A DNA stretch of 64,000 nt from Candidatus Jidaibacter acanthamoeba (GCF_000815465.1 NZ_JSWE01000206.1:35384-99383), one strand, 5' to 3'; shown: positions 7,997 through 18,655, counted from the stretch's first letter. Notes: generated from the sequence alone by a model not told the origin. Numbers and translations are program-made.

Positions 7997-8956
7997 ATGG
8001 AAACATCGGTTAGTTTAGTTTTTGATAATAACAGCCTATTGCCTATACTCTTTGGTGAGCAAAATAGTAATATAAAGTTCATAGAGCAAAGCTTAAGCGT
8101 ACATATTTCTTCCCGAGGGAATTATCTTGCAATTACCGGTGATCAGGAAAGCTCAAGGCGTGCCTCATATACGATTGATTGGCTTTATGAGCGCATAAAA
8201 AATGGTATAAAAGAAGTAACTCAAGCTGATATAGAAGCAGCCATCCGATTCACCGTCGGAACGGCCGATCTTGAACAACTCAAGATTAAACAAAGAGTAG
8301 AGAGTAAATACGCACTTAAAACCCGAAAAAAAGAAGTCATACCTTATAATAAAATTCAGCATGCATATTTAGAATTGCTACATACCAAGGATATAGTGTT
8401 TGGTATCGGTGCGGCAGGCACAGGAAAAACTTATTTAGCGGTAGCTGCCGCAGTTTCAATGTTTTTAAAAAAACAGGTTGAAAAAGTAATCTTGACTCGT
8501 CCGGCGGTAGAAGCAGGAGAGAAGTTAGGGTTCTTGCCGGGGGATATTAAAGATAAAGTAGATCCTTATCTAAGACCGTTATATGACGCGCTGTTTGAAA
8601 TGCTGCCAAGTGAAAACGTGGAAAGATATTTTGCCACCCAAGAGTTTCAAATTGCACCACTTGCCTTTATGCGCGGCAGAACTTTAAGTAATTCCTTTGT
8701 AATTTTAGATGAGGCGCAAAATGCAACTTCTCTTCAAATGAAAATGTTTTTGACTCGTTTGGGCTATGGCTCTAAAATGGTAATAACAGGAGATATAACA
8801 CAGATTGATTTGCCGAAAACCATTGAATCCGGCCTCATCGACGCTATCAACCGCTTAAAAAACATACCGGAAATCGGTATAGTAAAATTTGGTAGTAGTG
8901 ATGTAGTAAGACATCCTTTAACTTCAAAAATTATTGATGCATATGAGCAAAGCTGA
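7997..8956 (+). CDS. phoH: PhoH-family ATPase (YbeZ type)
   Basis: This 319-residue cytoplasmic P-loop ATPase belongs to the PhoH/YbeZ family, linked to RNA metabolism and to 16S rRNA processing with its operon partner YbeY. Walker A is GAAGTGKT near residues 138-145 and Walker B is VILDEAQNA near residue 235. The N-terminal 80 residues form the KH-like region usual in this group. I start at the ATG at 7997; a TTG directly before it would add one residue. The gene overlaps ybeY by about 20 bases, and corC follows, giving the conserved ybeZ-ybeY-ybeX order. Confidence 0.95.
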   Translation: METSVSLVFDNNSLLPILFGEQNSNIKFIEQSLSVHISSRGNYLAITGDQESSRRASYTIDWLYERIKNGIKEVTQADIEAAIRFTVGTADLEQLKIKQRVESKYALKTRKKEVIPYNKIQHAYLELLHTKDIVFGIGAAGTGKTYLAVAAAVSMFLKKQVEKVILTRPAVEAGEKLGFLPGDIKDKVDPYLRPLYDALFEMLPSENVERYFATQEFQIAPLAFMRGRTLSNSFVILDEAQNATSLQMKMFLTRLGYGSKMVITGDITQIDLPKTIESGLIDAINRLKNIPEIGIVKFGSSDVVRHPLTSKIIDAYEQS

Positions 8957-9479
8957 AGAAGAACCCAATAGTATAAATTTCTCTAACATTGAAGTTGAAT
9001 TGATTAACGATTCATCTTTATGGAATACACTTGATTGTGAACCCGAAGATTTCATCAAGCAAGTTATAACTCATACACTTATAGAACTTAAGCTCACTGA
9101 AGCGAGCAAGAAAATTGAGGTTTCTGTATTGCTTGCCGATGATGAAAAACTGCAGGAATTAAATCGGCAATACAGAGATAAAGATAAGCCGACCAATGTG
9201 CTTTCTTTCCCGAATTATGACTTAAAACCAGGCAACTACCTTAAAATTTTAAAGAAGGTAAAGGAAATATATTTGGGAGATATAGCATTAAGCTACACAA
9301 CTATATATCATGAATCAATAGAGCAGGATAAACTTTTTATGCACCATTTAGCGCATATGCTCGTGCATAGCATACTGCACTTAATAGGTTATGATCATGA
9401 GGATGAAAGTGAAGCCGAAGAAATGGAAGAGCTGGAAATAAAAATTTTAACAAAACTAAATATATCAAACCCTTATTAA
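8937..9479 (+). CDS. ybeY: Endoribonuclease YbeY, rRNA maturation factor
   Basis: This 180-residue metallo-endoribonuclease matures the 3' end of 16S rRNA and takes part in ribosome quality control. The zinc-binding signature HSILHLIGYDH (residues about 143-153) carries the three histidines in the correct H-x3-H-x5-H spacing. Upstream, the family segment NRQYRDKDKPTNVLSFP is also intact. The start is uncertain: ATG at 8937 or 8943 both lie inside the end of phoH, and neither has a clear ribosome site, so translational coupling is likely. A CorC gene follows after 21 bases. Confidence 0.95.
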   Translation: MHMSKAEEEPNSINFSNIEVELINDSSLWNTLDCEPEDFIKQVITHTLIELKLTEASKKIEVSVLLADDEKLQELNRQYRDKDKPTNVLSFPNYDLKPGNYLKILKKVKEIYLGDIALSYTTIYHESIEQDKLFMHHLAHMLVHSILHLIGYDHEDESEAEEMEELEIKILTKLNISNPY

Positions 9480-9500
9480 CATTAACAAATCAGAATCTAT

Positions 9501-10373
9501 ATGAATGAAATGAAAATTAAAGACGAACACCCGGGTAAAAATAATCACCGGCTTACTTTTAAATATTTTATGTTTCTACTGGCTAAAATTATCAAACCTA
9601 AAATGATTACTCTTGAAGAGTCGGTAAATGAATTAATAAAAGAACATGATCTTCAAGATACGATAAATTCTGAAGAAAAAGTAATGCTGCAAAACTTTGT
9701 CGATTTTAAAGACTTGAAAGCTTATGAAGTGATGATCCCGAGAACTTTTATTATCGGCATCACTGAAAATGCTACTTTTGAAGAATTAAAGCAGAAGTTC
9801 ATTGAAGAAGAGCACACCAGAATTCCGGTTTTTAGAGAAAACCTGGATGAAATCATCGGTTTTGTCCATATGAAAGATTTTATCCTCTTCGTCGGTAAGG
9901 AAGACGAATTTAAAATGGAGAAAGTTTTAAGAGAATTGATTTATGTACCGCGTTCTATGAAATTGGTCGACTTATTAACCAAAATGCGCCAAGCACGAAT
10001 ACATATTGCAATTGTGCTTGATGAATACGGCGGCACGGAAGGGCTGGTCACTATTGAGGATTTGGTAGAAGAGATCGTGGGGGATATAAGAGATGAGCAC
10101 GATGATAGTGAAGAGCCGGAATTGGTAAAAGTTGAAGGCGGTACTATCACTGTAGATGGCAAGGCTCGCATTGAAGAAATTGAAGAGAAATTCAAAGTAG
10201 ATTTAGCTAAAGATGAAGATGATTTCGAAACTTTCGGTGGATTTATTCTGGCTTATTTAGGTAAAATACCCGCAATCGGCGAAAAATTCGATCATCCTTC
10301 CGGCTTACGGATAGAAATCATTGATGCTGATAAGCGCAAAATTAAGAAAGCTAAGGTCAGAATTAAGGATTAG
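9501..10373 (+). CDS. corC: CorC/TlyC-type CBS-domain protein (YbeX)
   Basis: This 290-residue protein has two CBS domains (residues about 75-195), with the hallmarks VMIPRTFIIGI, IPVFRENLDEIIGFVHMKD and VLDEYGGTEGLVTIEDLVEEIVGDI. A C-terminal CorC_HlyC domain (about 205-288) follows. It lacks the DUF21 membrane domain of the larger HlyC/CorB proteins, as is normal for YbeX. Family members are tied to magnesium/cobalt efflux and to ribosome metabolism. In Rickettsia this protein was named hemolysin TlyC, but haemolysis should not be assumed. It is third in the phoH-ybeY-corC operon. Confidence 0.94.
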   Translation: MNEMKIKDEHPGKNNHRLTFKYFMFLLAKIIKPKMITLEESVNELIKEHDLQDTINSEEKVMLQNFVDFKDLKAYEVMIPRTFIIGITENATFEELKQKFIEEEHTRIPVFRENLDEIIGFVHMKDFILFVGKEDEFKMEKVLRELIYVPRSMKLVDLLTKMRQARIHIAIVLDEYGGTEGLVTIEDLVEEIVGDIRDEHDDSEEPELVKVEGGTITVDGKARIEEIEEKFKVDLAKDEDDFETFGGFILAYLGKIPAIGEKFDHPSGLRIEIIDADKRKIKKAKVRIKD

Positions 10374-10482
10374 TTTATATTATAACCTTCCAATAATTAT
10401 TTGGCTTAACTTATTTTATATAATTTTTGTGGCCTCGGTAGCTATAATAATAAGCAGTAATAAAAAAGCAGTGAACTCCAGG

Positions 10483-10716
10483 TCAATGCTTATCAAAATT
10501 GCCGGTATTAATATTTTTTATAAACTTAAATCTAGGTTGCTCTTTATCCCTATAAACAATTTTTTCTTCAAACATAGAAAGAGGACGAACCCACAGGTTA
10601 TAATCTCCGTATAAAGCTTGATAGATCACGTGCTTTTCAAGAGTTTCACTATGAATGCATACACCGAGCACTTGATAATAATTACCTTTAAAATGCTGAT
10701 ATAATCCTAATTGCAT
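10483..10716 (-). CDS. DUF1653 domain protein
   Basis: This 77-residue protein is a complete DUF1653 member. The family pattern is clear: YQHFKGNYYQVLGVCIHSETLE at residues 6-27, followed by YQALYGDYNLWVRPLSMFEEKI and a PRF-(K)-F-I end. The fold is a small SH3-like barrel. Function is not established. The gene sits between corC and uvrA on the opposite strand to corC, and the uvrA terminator at 10768 separates it from uvrA, so it is probably transcribed alone. Confidence 0.9.
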   Translation of the reverse strand: MQLGLYQHFKGNYYQVLGVCIHSETLEKHVIYQALYGDYNLWVRPLSMFEEKIVYRDKEQPRFKFIKNINTGNFDKH

Positions 10717-10767
10717 AAAATAAAAACCATAAGTTTACAGACATATTTTTTAATAAATATAAATTAT

Positions 10768-10794
10768 AAAAGCAATAAGAAACTTATTGCTTTT
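10768..10794 (-). terminator. Rho-independent terminator after uvrA
   Basis: A perfect 12-pair stem (10768-10779 with 10783-10794) closes a three-base loop. Read on the minus strand, the stem ends in a T-rich stretch. It lies about 50 bases after the uvrA stop. Confidence 0.75.
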
Positions 10795-10847
10795 AAAATT
10801 AAATAATTAACGGCTTTTTAGTATTCGATTATAAATAATAGTAAACT

Positions 10848-13760
10848 TTAAATATTAGTATTGGCATTTAAAGGGCTTCTACCGTTTACTAAATATGGTT
10901 TTAAATATCTGCCGGTAACGCTTTGTTCGCACTTAACCACTTCCTCAGGAGTTCCGACCGCAACAACATTACCACCCTTATCACCACCATAGGGGCCAAT
11001 ATCAATGATATAATCCGCAGTTTTAATTACATCCAAGTTATGCTCAATAACAAGCACTGTATTTCCGGAATCAACCAGCTTATGTAAAACATCCAAAAGC
11101 TTCCTGATATCGTGAGTATGTAATCCCGTAGTCGGTTCATCTAAGATATAAAGTGTTCTTCCCGTAGACTTACGCGAAAGCTCCTTAGCAAGTTTAACCC
11201 TTTGTGCTTCACCGCCTGATAGAGTCGTTGCCGATTGACCTACGCTCATATAACCTAATCCTACTTCTTTAAGCGCAGCAAGTTTTTCATAAATGAGCGG
11301 AACATTTTCAAAAAATATAGCCGCATCTTCAACATTCATGTTTAGTATATCAGCAATGGACTTTCCTTTATATGTAATCTCTAATGTCTCTTTATTATAT
11401 CTTGCGCCGTTACATTCCTCGCATTTAACATATACATCAGGTAAGAAGTGCATTTCAATCTTGATAACCCCGTCACCTTCACAGGATTCGCACCGGCCGC
11501 CTTTCACGTTGAAAGAGAACCTGCCCGGCTTATATCCTCTGATTTTGGCTTCCGGAAGTGAAGCGAACCAATCTCTGATTGGGGTAAAAGCCCCTGTATA
11601 AGTTGCCGGGTTCGATCTTGGCGTTCTACCGATTGGTGATTGATCGATTTCAATAATTTTATCTATATATTCAAGCCCTGTTATTTTATCATGCTCTCCC
11701 GGAGTTGCTTTAGCCCCATGAAGTTTTTTGACGGCAGCTTTATATAAAGTATGGATAGTAAAGCTTGATTTTCCGCTTCCGGATACGCCGGTAACAGTAA
11801 TAAAAGTACCGAGCGGAAAGCTAGCCGATATATTGTTAAGATTATTAGTTCTGGCTCCGGTTATCTCAATAAATTTATTAGGATGCCCGGGTCTTCTATT
11901 TTGCGGAACCGGGATAAACTCTCTGCCTGAAAGATATTTTCCTGTAATACTTTCTTCAGCATGAGATACTTCAAGCGGAGTTCCGGCTGCAATTATTTTA
12001 CCGCCGTGGATACCCGCACCTAAACCTACGTCGACTATATAATCAGCACACATCATGGTATCTTCATCATGCTCGACTACGATAACCGTATTGCCGAGAT
12101 CGCGTAAGTTGCGAAGAGTGTTGAGTAACCTTTCATTATCGCATTGGTGTAACCCGATAGAAGGCTCATCCAATACATAAAGTACGCCACTTAACCCGGA
12201 GCCGATTTGAGAAGCAAGCCTAATTCTTTGGCTTTCACCACCTGATAAGGTTCCCGATTCCCGATTTAGGGTAATATATTCCAAGCCTACATCATATAAA
12301 AATCCTAATCTTCTTCTTACTTCTTTTAAAGCGCGTTCTGCAATTTGCTTATGTGTAGAGCTTAATAAATTTTCAAGATTTTCAAACCATTTTATGGCAT
12401 CGCTGATAGTGAGTTTACATACTTCACCGATATTTTTGCCCCCGATTTTAACACATAACGATTCTTGTTTTAGCCTATAACCATTACAGGTACGACAAGC
12501 TTTGCTACTTTGGTATTTTCTGAGATCTTCCCTAATAAACTCACTCTCGGTTCTTAAAACTTTCTCTTCAAGATAAGGTATAATTCCTTCAAAAGGTTGA
12601 GTTATTTTAGAAGTTCTAAAGCCGTCATCATAAATAAAATCTATTTCTTCCTCCTTAGAACCATAGATGAGAACTTCCTGAATTTCGGGAGGTAGATCCT
12701 TGAAAGGCTTAAACATCGAAAACCCATAATGTTTGGCGATCGATTCCAAGGTCTGTTGATAGAATTTTGTTTCGCTTGTGCCGAATTTATAATTAACTTT
12801 ATGCCAAGGGGCGATAGCACCTTCTTTTAAGCTAAGTTCAGGATGAGGGACAACTAAACTTGCATCAAAAAATACCTCCGATCCTAACCCGTCACATTTC
12901 GGGCACGCGCCATAAGGACTATTAAAAGAGAAAATACGGGGTTCAATTTCCGTTAAAGTAAAACCTGAAATAGGGCAGGCAAACTTTTCAGAAAACACTA
13001 TAACTTCACCCGGTTTACGGTTACTTTCTTTGCCTTCCGGAATAGAAACAACTTCAACAAATAAAATTCCTTCACTTAGTTTTAGCCCTGTTTCAATGCT
13101 ATCTGCCAGCCTATTGCCTAAATTTTCATCAATAACTAACCTATCAACTACTACTTCAACGTCATGTTTTTTATTTTTATCTAAAATCGGCAATTCATCA
13201 AATTCATAGAGTATCCCGTCAACTCTAAATCTATCATACCCTTGTTTTTTAAAGGTTAGAAAATCTTTTCTATGTTCACCTTTTTGTCCTTTAATTATCG
13301 GGGCTAAGATATATATTTTAGAATCTTGAGGTAGTTCTTTGATAATCTCGACCATTTGCGAAGATGTTTGTTTTTCAATCGGCTTGCCGGTTGCAGGAGA
13401 ATAAGGTATCCCGATTCTGGCATATAACAGACGTAGATAATCATAAATTTCAGTTGCTGTAGAAACGGTGGAGCGCGGGTTTTTCGAAGTGGTCTTTTGA
13501 TCAATAGCTATCGCCGGAGAGAGGCCGGTTATCGATTCGATATCAGGCTTATTTTGCAGTTCAAGAAACTGCCTTGCGTATGCGGATAAGCTTTCTACGT
13601 ATCTTCTTTGGCCTTCTGCATAAATGGTATCAAATGCGAGAGAAGATTTCCCCGAGCCACTGACTCCGGTGATTACAACCAACTGATTTCTTGGGATATC
13701 AACACTAACATTCTTTAAGTTATGCTCTTTAGCGCCTTTTACTGAAATAAACCCTTCCAT
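10848..13760 (-). CDS. uvrA: Excinuclease ABC subunit A
   Basis: This 970-residue protein is the damage-recognition subunit of nucleotide excision repair. It has two ABC ATPase modules, with Walker A motifs [12 protein letters not shown] (residues about 32-43) and [12 protein letters not shown] (about 645), and two ABC signatures of the LSGGE type. Zinc-binding cysteine pairs are intact ([20 protein letters not shown] and CEECNG). Length is normal for the family (about 940-970). No LexA-like operator is evident before the start, which fits the usual lack of a classical SOS system in Rickettsiales. The gene is monocistronic, with its own terminator. Confidence 0.98.
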   Translation of the reverse strand: MEGFISVKGAKEHNLKNVSVDIPRNQLVVITGVSGSGKSSLAFDTIYAEGQRRYVESLSAYARQFLELQNKPDIESITGLSPAIAIDQKTTSKNPRSTVSTATEIYDYLRLLYARIGIPYSPATGKPIEKQTSSQMVEIIKELPQDSKIYILAPIIKGQKGEHRKDFLTFKKQGYDRFRVDGILYEFDELPILDKNKKHDVEVVVDRLVIDENLGNRLADSIETGLKLSEGILFVEVVSIPEGKESNRKPGEVIVFSEKFACPISGFTLTEIEPRIFSFNSPYGACPKCDGLGSEVFFDASLVVPHPELSLKEGAIAPWHKVNYKFGTSETKFYQQTLESIAKHYGFSMFKPFKDLPPEIQEVLIYGSKEEEIDFIYDDGFRTSKITQPFEGIIPYLEEKVLRTESEFIREDLRKYQSSKACRTCNGYRLKQESLCVKIGGKNIGEVCKLTISDAIKWFENLENLLSSTHKQIAERALKEVRRRLGFLYDVGLEYITLNRESGTLSGGESQRIRLASQIGSGLSGVLYVLDEPSIGLHQCDNERLLNTLRNLRDLGNTVIVVEHDEDTMMCADYIVDVGLGAGIHGGKIIAAGTPLEVSHAEESITGKYLSGREFIPVPQNRRPGHPNKFIEITGARTNNLNNISASFPLGTFITVTGVSGSGKSSFTIHTLYKAAVKKLHGAKATPGEHDKITGLEYIDKIIEIDQSPIGRTPRSNPATYTGAFTPIRDWFASLPEAKIRGYKPGRFSFNVKGGRCESCEGDGVIKIEMHFLPDVYVKCEECNGARYNKETLEITYKGKSIADILNMNVEDAAIFFENVPLIYEKLAALKEVGLGYMSVGQSATTLSGGEAQRVKLAKELSRKSTGRTLYILDEPTTGLHTHDIRKLLDVLHKLVDSGNTVLVIEHNLDVIKTADYIIDIGPYGGDKGGNVVAVGTPEEVVKCEQSVTGRYLKPYLVNGRSPLNANTNI

Positions 13761-14077
13761 TGCAACTAACCCTCAAAGTAATTTTTTAAGACTGTGATTA
13801 TATACACTACTTCATCATATTCAACTGTTTAGAAAATGTTTATAATTTAAAAGAGTTAATCTTTATTTAAAACATTTTATCAACACAATATTAATGATTG
13901 TTTGCTCAATTTGTAAATAGAAAATGAAGTAAGGTAACGGTAAAATTTTTTACTCAAACTTTTTAATATTGGTATTATGAAATAATTTATAAAGCATTAT
14001 GAAAAAACTTAGTGAAACTTTAATAATACTTCTATATATAACTTTCACATTAATTAAACTGTTAAGCAAATAGATAT
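13761..14077. other. Divergent intergenic region with a possible 24-codon hydrophobic ORF
   Basis: This stretch separates leftward uvrA from the rightward gene at 14078 and must hold both promoters, although no confident boxes stand out. An ATG frame at 13999-14073 encodes 24 residues with a charged start (MKKLSET) and a hydrophobic Ile/Leu-rich core. It ends four bases before the next ATG. It could be a small membrane peptide, a translation-coupling leader, or chance. Confidence 0.35.
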
Positions 14078-14602
14078 ATGAAAGATTCAACTTTTAGCTT
14101 TCCGGAGCATTTTTTTACACAATATGTTTATAGTGAAGCATATCATTTATCAATAGATACGAAAAACTTTCAGCTATATATCGGCAGAAGAGAAGACATC
14201 ACTAATCTCATCTTAAAAAAAGACCAGGAAGAAAGAGAAGAAAGTCAAAGAATTATTGAGCGAAATCAACAAATCATTGAAGAAAATCAAAGAGCTCTCA
14301 ATGAAAAAAAAGAAAATTATAAGAGGTTATTAGATAGGTTTAATGTCGGGCAAAATGCAGCAGGCTTTAATTCCACGGCACATTATGTATTTAATGCTTC
14401 TCAAGCTGTAGAATGGGATCCTAGTATTAAATTTTTACAACTAATGGATGAGAATGAAAAACCTAGTTTTGTCTCAAGAATAAAAAGAGCAAGGGAAGAA
14501 AAGGAGAACATAGAACCAAAAGATAATAGAGCTGAACGTGTTGAGAAAAGGGATGAGAGAGGTAGTAACCATGATAGTAAAAGACTTTGTGTTACTAGAT
14601 AA
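14078..14602 (+). CDS. Unrecognised coiled-coil protein with KRAR motif, candidate effector
   Basis: I do not recognise this 174-residue protein. Residues about 48-88 form a strongly charged helix with a repeated E/R/I/Q pattern (RIIERNQQIIEENQRAL), almost certainly coiled coil. Residues about 130-174 are disordered and highly charged, with a basic IKRAREE motif at 135-141 and a final KRLCVTR. The KR-x-R-x-E pattern recurs in tails of other accessory proteins here (ankyrin gene at 1507, deaminase at 60885). No signal peptide or membrane segment is present. Its isolated position and tail suggest a secreted host-interaction protein, by inference only. Confidence 0.68.
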   Translation: MKDSTFSFPEHFFTQYVYSEAYHLSIDTKNFQLYIGRREDITNLILKKDQEEREESQRIIERNQQIIEENQRALNEKKENYKRLLDRFNVGQNAAGFNSTAHYVFNASQAVEWDPSIKFLQLMDENEKPSFVSRIKRAREEKENIEPKDNRAERVEKRDERGSNHDSKRLCVTR

Positions 14603-14705
14603 CATGAAATTACTCATACTTTATGCAATATAAGTTTACTAATCTTGCATTTTAGCATTTATAAATATAAAATGATTGCTTTGAATTAAGTATAAAGAGT
14701 TAGTT

Positions 14706-15185
14706 ATGTCGGATAAGTTTCCAATTACCCCTGAAGGATATGAAAAATTAAACCAAGAATTAACTAAGCTAAAGTCTGTTGAGCGGCCTGCTGTAATTAT
14801 TGCGATTGCTGAAGCGAGAGCACATGGCGATTTATCTGAGAATGCGGAATACAGTGCGGCAAGAGAGAAGCAGGGGTTTATTGAAGCAAAGCTTGCTGAT
14901 TTGGAAAGTAAGTTGTCGAGAGCGGAAATTATTGATGTTAAATCTTTAAGTGGTGATAAAGTAGTTTTCGGTGCAACGGTTACGCTGGTTGATGAAGATA
15001 CTGAAGAAGAAGTGGTTTACAGAATTGTAAGTGATATTGAAGCTGATATTTCAAAAGGAGCTATTTCATTTTCTTCGCCGGTAGCTAAAGCATTATTGGG
15101 TAGAAATAAGGGCGAAACAGTAGAGGTTTATACTCCTAAAGGCTTGAAATATTATGAAATACTAGATGTTCAATTTATTTCTTAA
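14706..15185 (+). CDS. greA: Transcription elongation factor GreA
   Basis: This 159-residue factor enters the RNA polymerase secondary channel and stimulates cleavage of backtracked transcripts. The N-terminal coiled coil carries the acidic tip ([12 protein letters not shown], residues about 38-49, with the two catalytic acidic residues). The C-terminal FKBP-like domain has the conserved [20 protein letters not shown]-type segment near 107-126 and [10 protein letters not shown]-type end, here [15 protein letters not shown]. The length is typical. tRNA-Arg follows 11 bases downstream. Confidence 0.97.
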   Translation: MSDKFPITPEGYEKLNQELTKLKSVERPAVIIAIAEARAHGDLSENAEYSAAREKQGFIEAKLADLESKLSRAEIIDVKSLSGDKVVFGATVTLVDEDTEEEVVYRIVSDIEADISKGAISFSSPVAKALLGRNKGETVEVYTPKGLKYYEILDVQFIS

Positions 15186-15196
15186 AAAGTTTATAA

Positions 15197-15273
15197 GCAT
15201 TCGTAGCTCAGCTGGATAGAGCGTTGCCCTCCGGAGGCAAAGGTCGTGGGTTCAAATCCCTCCGAATGCGCCA
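15197..15273 (+). tRNA. tRNA-Arg, anticodon CCG
   Basis: The 77-base cloverleaf is complete. The acceptor stem pairs GCATTCG with CGAATGC, the discriminator base is G, and CCA is encoded. The D arm (GCTC...GAGC) is normal. The anticodon stem TTGCC/GGCAA encloses the loop CTCCGGA, so positions 34-36 read CCG, which decodes CGG. The T arm has GTGGG/TCCC pairing around TTCAAAT. Confidence 0.97.
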
Positions 15274-15435
15274 TCTTTTTAATAGTTAGTTGTTAACCTT
15301 TTATTAATCCTTAAAGAGTATCCTTTTAAAGAAGTAGCTTCTTTTATAGTGAGTATATCCGGAAAGAAAGCTTTGTTGAGAAGACGAGCGAGTAATCTCG
15401 GCAATCACTTCGGAAAAGTAGATAGGGTAAGATGT

Positions 15436-16032
15436 ATGCAGTACGAAAAAATAGAAATAGTAAGAAGTATTTTAGTTTTAATGCTAATAATTGCTTCTTT
15501 TATTGCGGCAAAAAGATATAAGAATATTCCCTTTTTAAAGTATTCCCTTTATTGGGTTGCTATATTTGTATTTTTCGGACTTATTTATACTTTTAAAAAT
15601 GCAGCATTTGAAGTTAAAGAAAAAATGGCTGCTGAGCTTATACCAGGGTATGCAGTCAGTAGTGGGGGGCAAATGGTAGTTAAAAAAGCTGATAACGGGC
15701 ATTTTTACCTATATCTTAATTTAAACGGAAAAACAGTTAGGTTTATGGTTGATACAGGTGCAACCAACGTTTCAATTTCTAAAAACTTAGCTCAAGAAAT
15801 CGGAATTAATACAGAGAACTTGAAATTTATATATACTGCTTATACGGCAAATGGGGTGATAAGAACAGCTAATGCGATAGTTAGGGAAATTGAATTAGGT
15901 GATTTTAAATTAAATAATTTTACAGTAAGTGTTAGTGATTATGATGAAACTATCCCTCTGCTCGGTATGTCATTCTTAAATAAATTTAAATCATATGAAT
16001 TTCGGGGTGATAGCCTTTATCTTAAATACTAA
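15436..16032 (+). CDS. Membrane-anchored retropepsin-like aspartic protease
   Basis: This 198-residue protein starts at the ATG at 15436; an upstream in-frame GTG gives a basic leader with no homology that I can see. Two hydrophobic segments (residues about 8-24 and 34-52) anchor it. The periplasmic domain has the aspartic protease motif FMVDTGATNVSIS (catalytic Asp near residue 106) and a later IPLLGMSFLNKF. This matches the clan AA, TIGR02281-type proteases of alphaproteobacteria; a related Rickettsia protein (APRc) has been studied as a surface protease. One active-site motif per chain means it must act as a dimer. Its substrate is unknown. Confidence 0.88.
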   Translation: MQYEKIEIVRSILVLMLIIASFIAAKRYKNIPFLKYSLYWVAIFVFFGLIYTFKNAAFEVKEKMAAELIPGYAVSSGGQMVVKKADNGHFYLYLNLNGKTVRFMVDTGATNVSISKNLAQEIGINTENLKFIYTAYTANGVIRTANAIVREIELGDFKLNNFTVSVSDYDETIPLLGMSFLNKFKSYEFRGDSLYLKY

Positions 16033-16093
16033 TTTATTTTATTTAAATTATTTAGTAACATATTTACAGTATAATTGTTTAACAGCGTAGCTT

Positions 16094-18655
16094 GTGTTTA
16101 AATTGAGCAAAATAATTGCTATATTACTTTTACTAACTTTTGCTTTGGAACTAAAAGCTCAAAGTCAGGAACCTTCCGACACATTAGCACAAGAGGTGAA
16201 AGATAATGATTCCCACTATATCTCAGTTAAGCAACAGCCGTTTAAAGCAACAATAGAAATTCCCTTTAAAAAGGACTCGGCAGTAGCAGCCTACATAAGA
16301 GGGAATAAGCTTTGGATAATATTTGATGAATATAAAAAATTTAATTATGATGAATTTGGATTAAAGAATAATAATTCTACGTTTAATAAAGATAATTATT
16401 GGGTCAAATCTTTAAGCCAACAAGAGTTAGATCATAATAATACTTTTTTAGTATTGGATCTGTTTACAATATTCACAAAAACTCCACAAATAAAACTTAC
16501 CAAAAATGATGAAAATTGGATCTTTGAAATAAGTGAAAATATATCACAGTCGACTCCCGATATAAAGGTGGAAAGTAAACCCTATGAGCTTCCTTTTTCC
16601 AGGGTTGAAATAGAGGTGGGAGAAAGCATTAATGCTATAGATTTTATTGACCCGTTTGTCGGGGATAACTTATTAATAGTACCTATGAAAAGCTTTAAGC
16701 AAGTATCTAAGGAAAGGAGATTTGTTGATTTTAATATATTTAAATCAATTCAAGGAGTTGCTATACGGAAAATTTCCGATGAAGTATCTTATAGTGCAAA
16801 CGGTGATGTGTTATATATTAGCTCTGATGATATTACGACGCTCTCGGCAAAAGTTATTCCGCCGAAATCAAAGGTTATTAAGCCTCTGCTTATTGATAAA
16901 TTATCAGAATTAACCAGCCATGAGAAAGGTATTATAAATTTACATCCCTATGTAGTTAAAGATGCAAATTTTAATTATGAAAATTATAAATTGATGCATG
17001 GGTTCGATGGGTTAAATAAAGACGAAAATGCAGCGGCTTATACTAAGCTCGCTTTACTTTATTTAGCAAATGACCTTTATAAAGAAGCTAACCTCATGCT
17101 CAAAATTATTAAGCAAAGTAATTATGAGTATTCGTGTAACTATAAAGTTCAGTTATTAGAAGTAATCATAAATTTCATGAATAAAAGATATGACGATGCC
17201 TTTATAGTAGTTAAATCTATAGATACTGCCGACATACCTATTAATTTCAGAGATGAAATCAGATTTTGGCAGTCACTTATTGCTTATGCATCAGGTAACA
17301 CTAAAGACTATATATTAAGTAACCGGGTGGGTAGCTTATTCGAAAATACATCGCTTAATTTTTTATCAGGGTATACTCCCAATATAATTACGGAATTAGC
17401 TATAGTTACAATTGATAATAAAGTGGCAAACAAGCAATTTAAGGTAGCTGAGCAAATTGTAAATTCAGCTCTCGATACTAAAGGTATAAGCGAGCATTTA
17501 AAGAATAGATTAAATTATATTACCGCAAAATACTATCTCTCACAAAATCAGGAAAAAGTAGCTAATCCGTATTTAGATGAATGTATTGCAAATGTATTTG
17601 ATACATTGAATCGAACTTTGTGCAGATTTGAGAAAGTAAAATATCAACTTGACCATTCAAAGATAAATCCTGAAGAAGCAATTGATGTGCTTGATAAGTT
17701 GACTTATATTTGGCGCGGAGATCAGCTTGAAATAGATATATTGGATTACTTAGGGAATCTTTATAATAAAAATGATAAGTATATAGAAGCATTAAAAACG
17801 TGGAATAAAATTGTTAAATATTACCCGAACTCGAATAATACTATGGTAGTCCAACGCAATATGAGTGAAACATTTATCAAATTCTTCCTCAATAGCGGAG
17901 ATGAAAAAATGGCTCCGTTGGAAGTTTTAGCAATCTTCTATGAATTTAAGGATTTAATTCCGCTTGGAGATACCGGAGATAAGATAATATCTAAGTTTAT
18001 TGATAACTTAATAAGGCTTGATTTACTGGATAGGGCGGCGGCAATTTTGAATTACCAGGTTTTAAACAGGTTAACGGGTTTAGAAAGGGAAGAGGCAATT
18101 AATAAGCTGGCTAAGATAGACATAAATAATCTGAAACCTGAATTAGCTTTAGAAGTTTTAGCATTGGGTGATAAAGATTTTCCTATGGTAAATGCATTGG
18201 TTGAAAGAAAATATATTAAGGCTGAAGCTTTATATTTAACCCGCAATTATAATCAGGCTCTAGATGACCTTAAGGATGACTATTCACAAAGAGCCGATGA
18301 TATAAAAGCTAATATATATTGGGATTTGCAATATTGGAGCGAATTCAACAACTATTCGGAACCTTATTTATATTCAATAATAAATAAAAAAGATCAGCTT
18401 TCTGAAGAAGAAGTAAAAAGAGTTTTAAAGCAGGCTGTCTCCTATATCGTAACGGAGAGAAAGGACTTGCTTGCAGAGTTATATAAAAACTTTAAAGATC
18501 GCATGCCACTCAATACCGCATATGCAAATGTGCTGAAAATTCTTTCCGAGGCATTGCTTACCAAACCGGGTAATGGTATTATAGGTGCGCAAGATATTGC
18601 TAACTATAAAGCAATAGTTGATAACTTAGTACAACCTTCGGGGACATTAAAATAA
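16094..18655 (+). CDS. Large exported TPR-repeat protein
   Basis: This 853-residue protein starts at a GTG with a signal peptide (hydrophobic residues 6-20, cleavage near LKA-QSQ). Residues about 50-300 are beta-rich. The rest, from about 310, is a long array of helix pairs with the spacing of tetratricopeptide repeats, for example AAYTKLALLYLANDLYKEANLML and the segment around YIEALKTWNKIVKYYPNS. Such repeats build binding scaffolds. It is probably periplasmic. The stop overlaps the kdsB start by one base, so the two genes are co-translated. The specific role is unknown; a link with envelope assembly is suggested only by kdsB. Confidence 0.8.
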   Translation: MFKLSKIIAILLLLTFALELKAQSQEPSDTLAQEVKDNDSHYISVKQQPFKATIEIPFKKDSAVAAYIRGNKLWIIFDEYKKFNYDEFGLKNNNSTFNKDNYWVKSLSQQELDHNNTFLVLDLFTIFTKTPQIKLTKNDENWIFEISENISQSTPDIKVESKPYELPFSRVEIEVGESINAIDFIDPFVGDNLLIVPMKSFKQVSKERRFVDFNIFKSIQGVAIRKISDEVSYSANGDVLYISSDDITTLSAKVIPPKSKVIKPLLIDKLSELTSHEKGIINLHPYVVKDANFNYENYKLMHGFDGLNKDENAAAYTKLALLYLANDLYKEANLMLKIIKQSNYEYSCNYKVQLLEVIINFMNKRYDDAFIVVKSIDTADIPINFRDEIRFWQSLIAYASGNTKDYILSNRVGSLFENTSLNFLSGYTPNIITELAIVTIDNKVANKQFKVAEQIVNSALDTKGISEHLKNRLNYITAKYYLSQNQEKVANPYLDECIANVFDTLNRTLCRFEKVKYQLDHSKINPEEAIDVLDKLTYIWRGDQLEIDILDYLGNLYNKNDKYIEALKTWNKIVKYYPNSNNTMVVQRNMSETFIKFFLNSGDEKMAPLEVLAIFYEFKDLIPLGDTGDKIISKFIDNLIRLDLLDRAAAILNYQVLNRLTGLEREEAINKLAKIDINNLKPELALEVLALGDKDFPMVNALVERKYIKAEALYLTRNYNQALDDLKDDYSQRADDIKANIYWDLQYWSEFNNYSEPYLYSIINKKDQLSEEEVKRVLKQAVSYIVTERKDLLAELYKNFKDRMPLNTAYANVLKILSEALLTKPGNGIIGAQDIANYKAIVDNLVQPSGTLK

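Noticed and set aside
10321-10614. Plus-strand frame overlapping corC end and DUF1653
   Set aside because: The real gene in this stretch is the leftward DUF1653 gene, which has a full family match.
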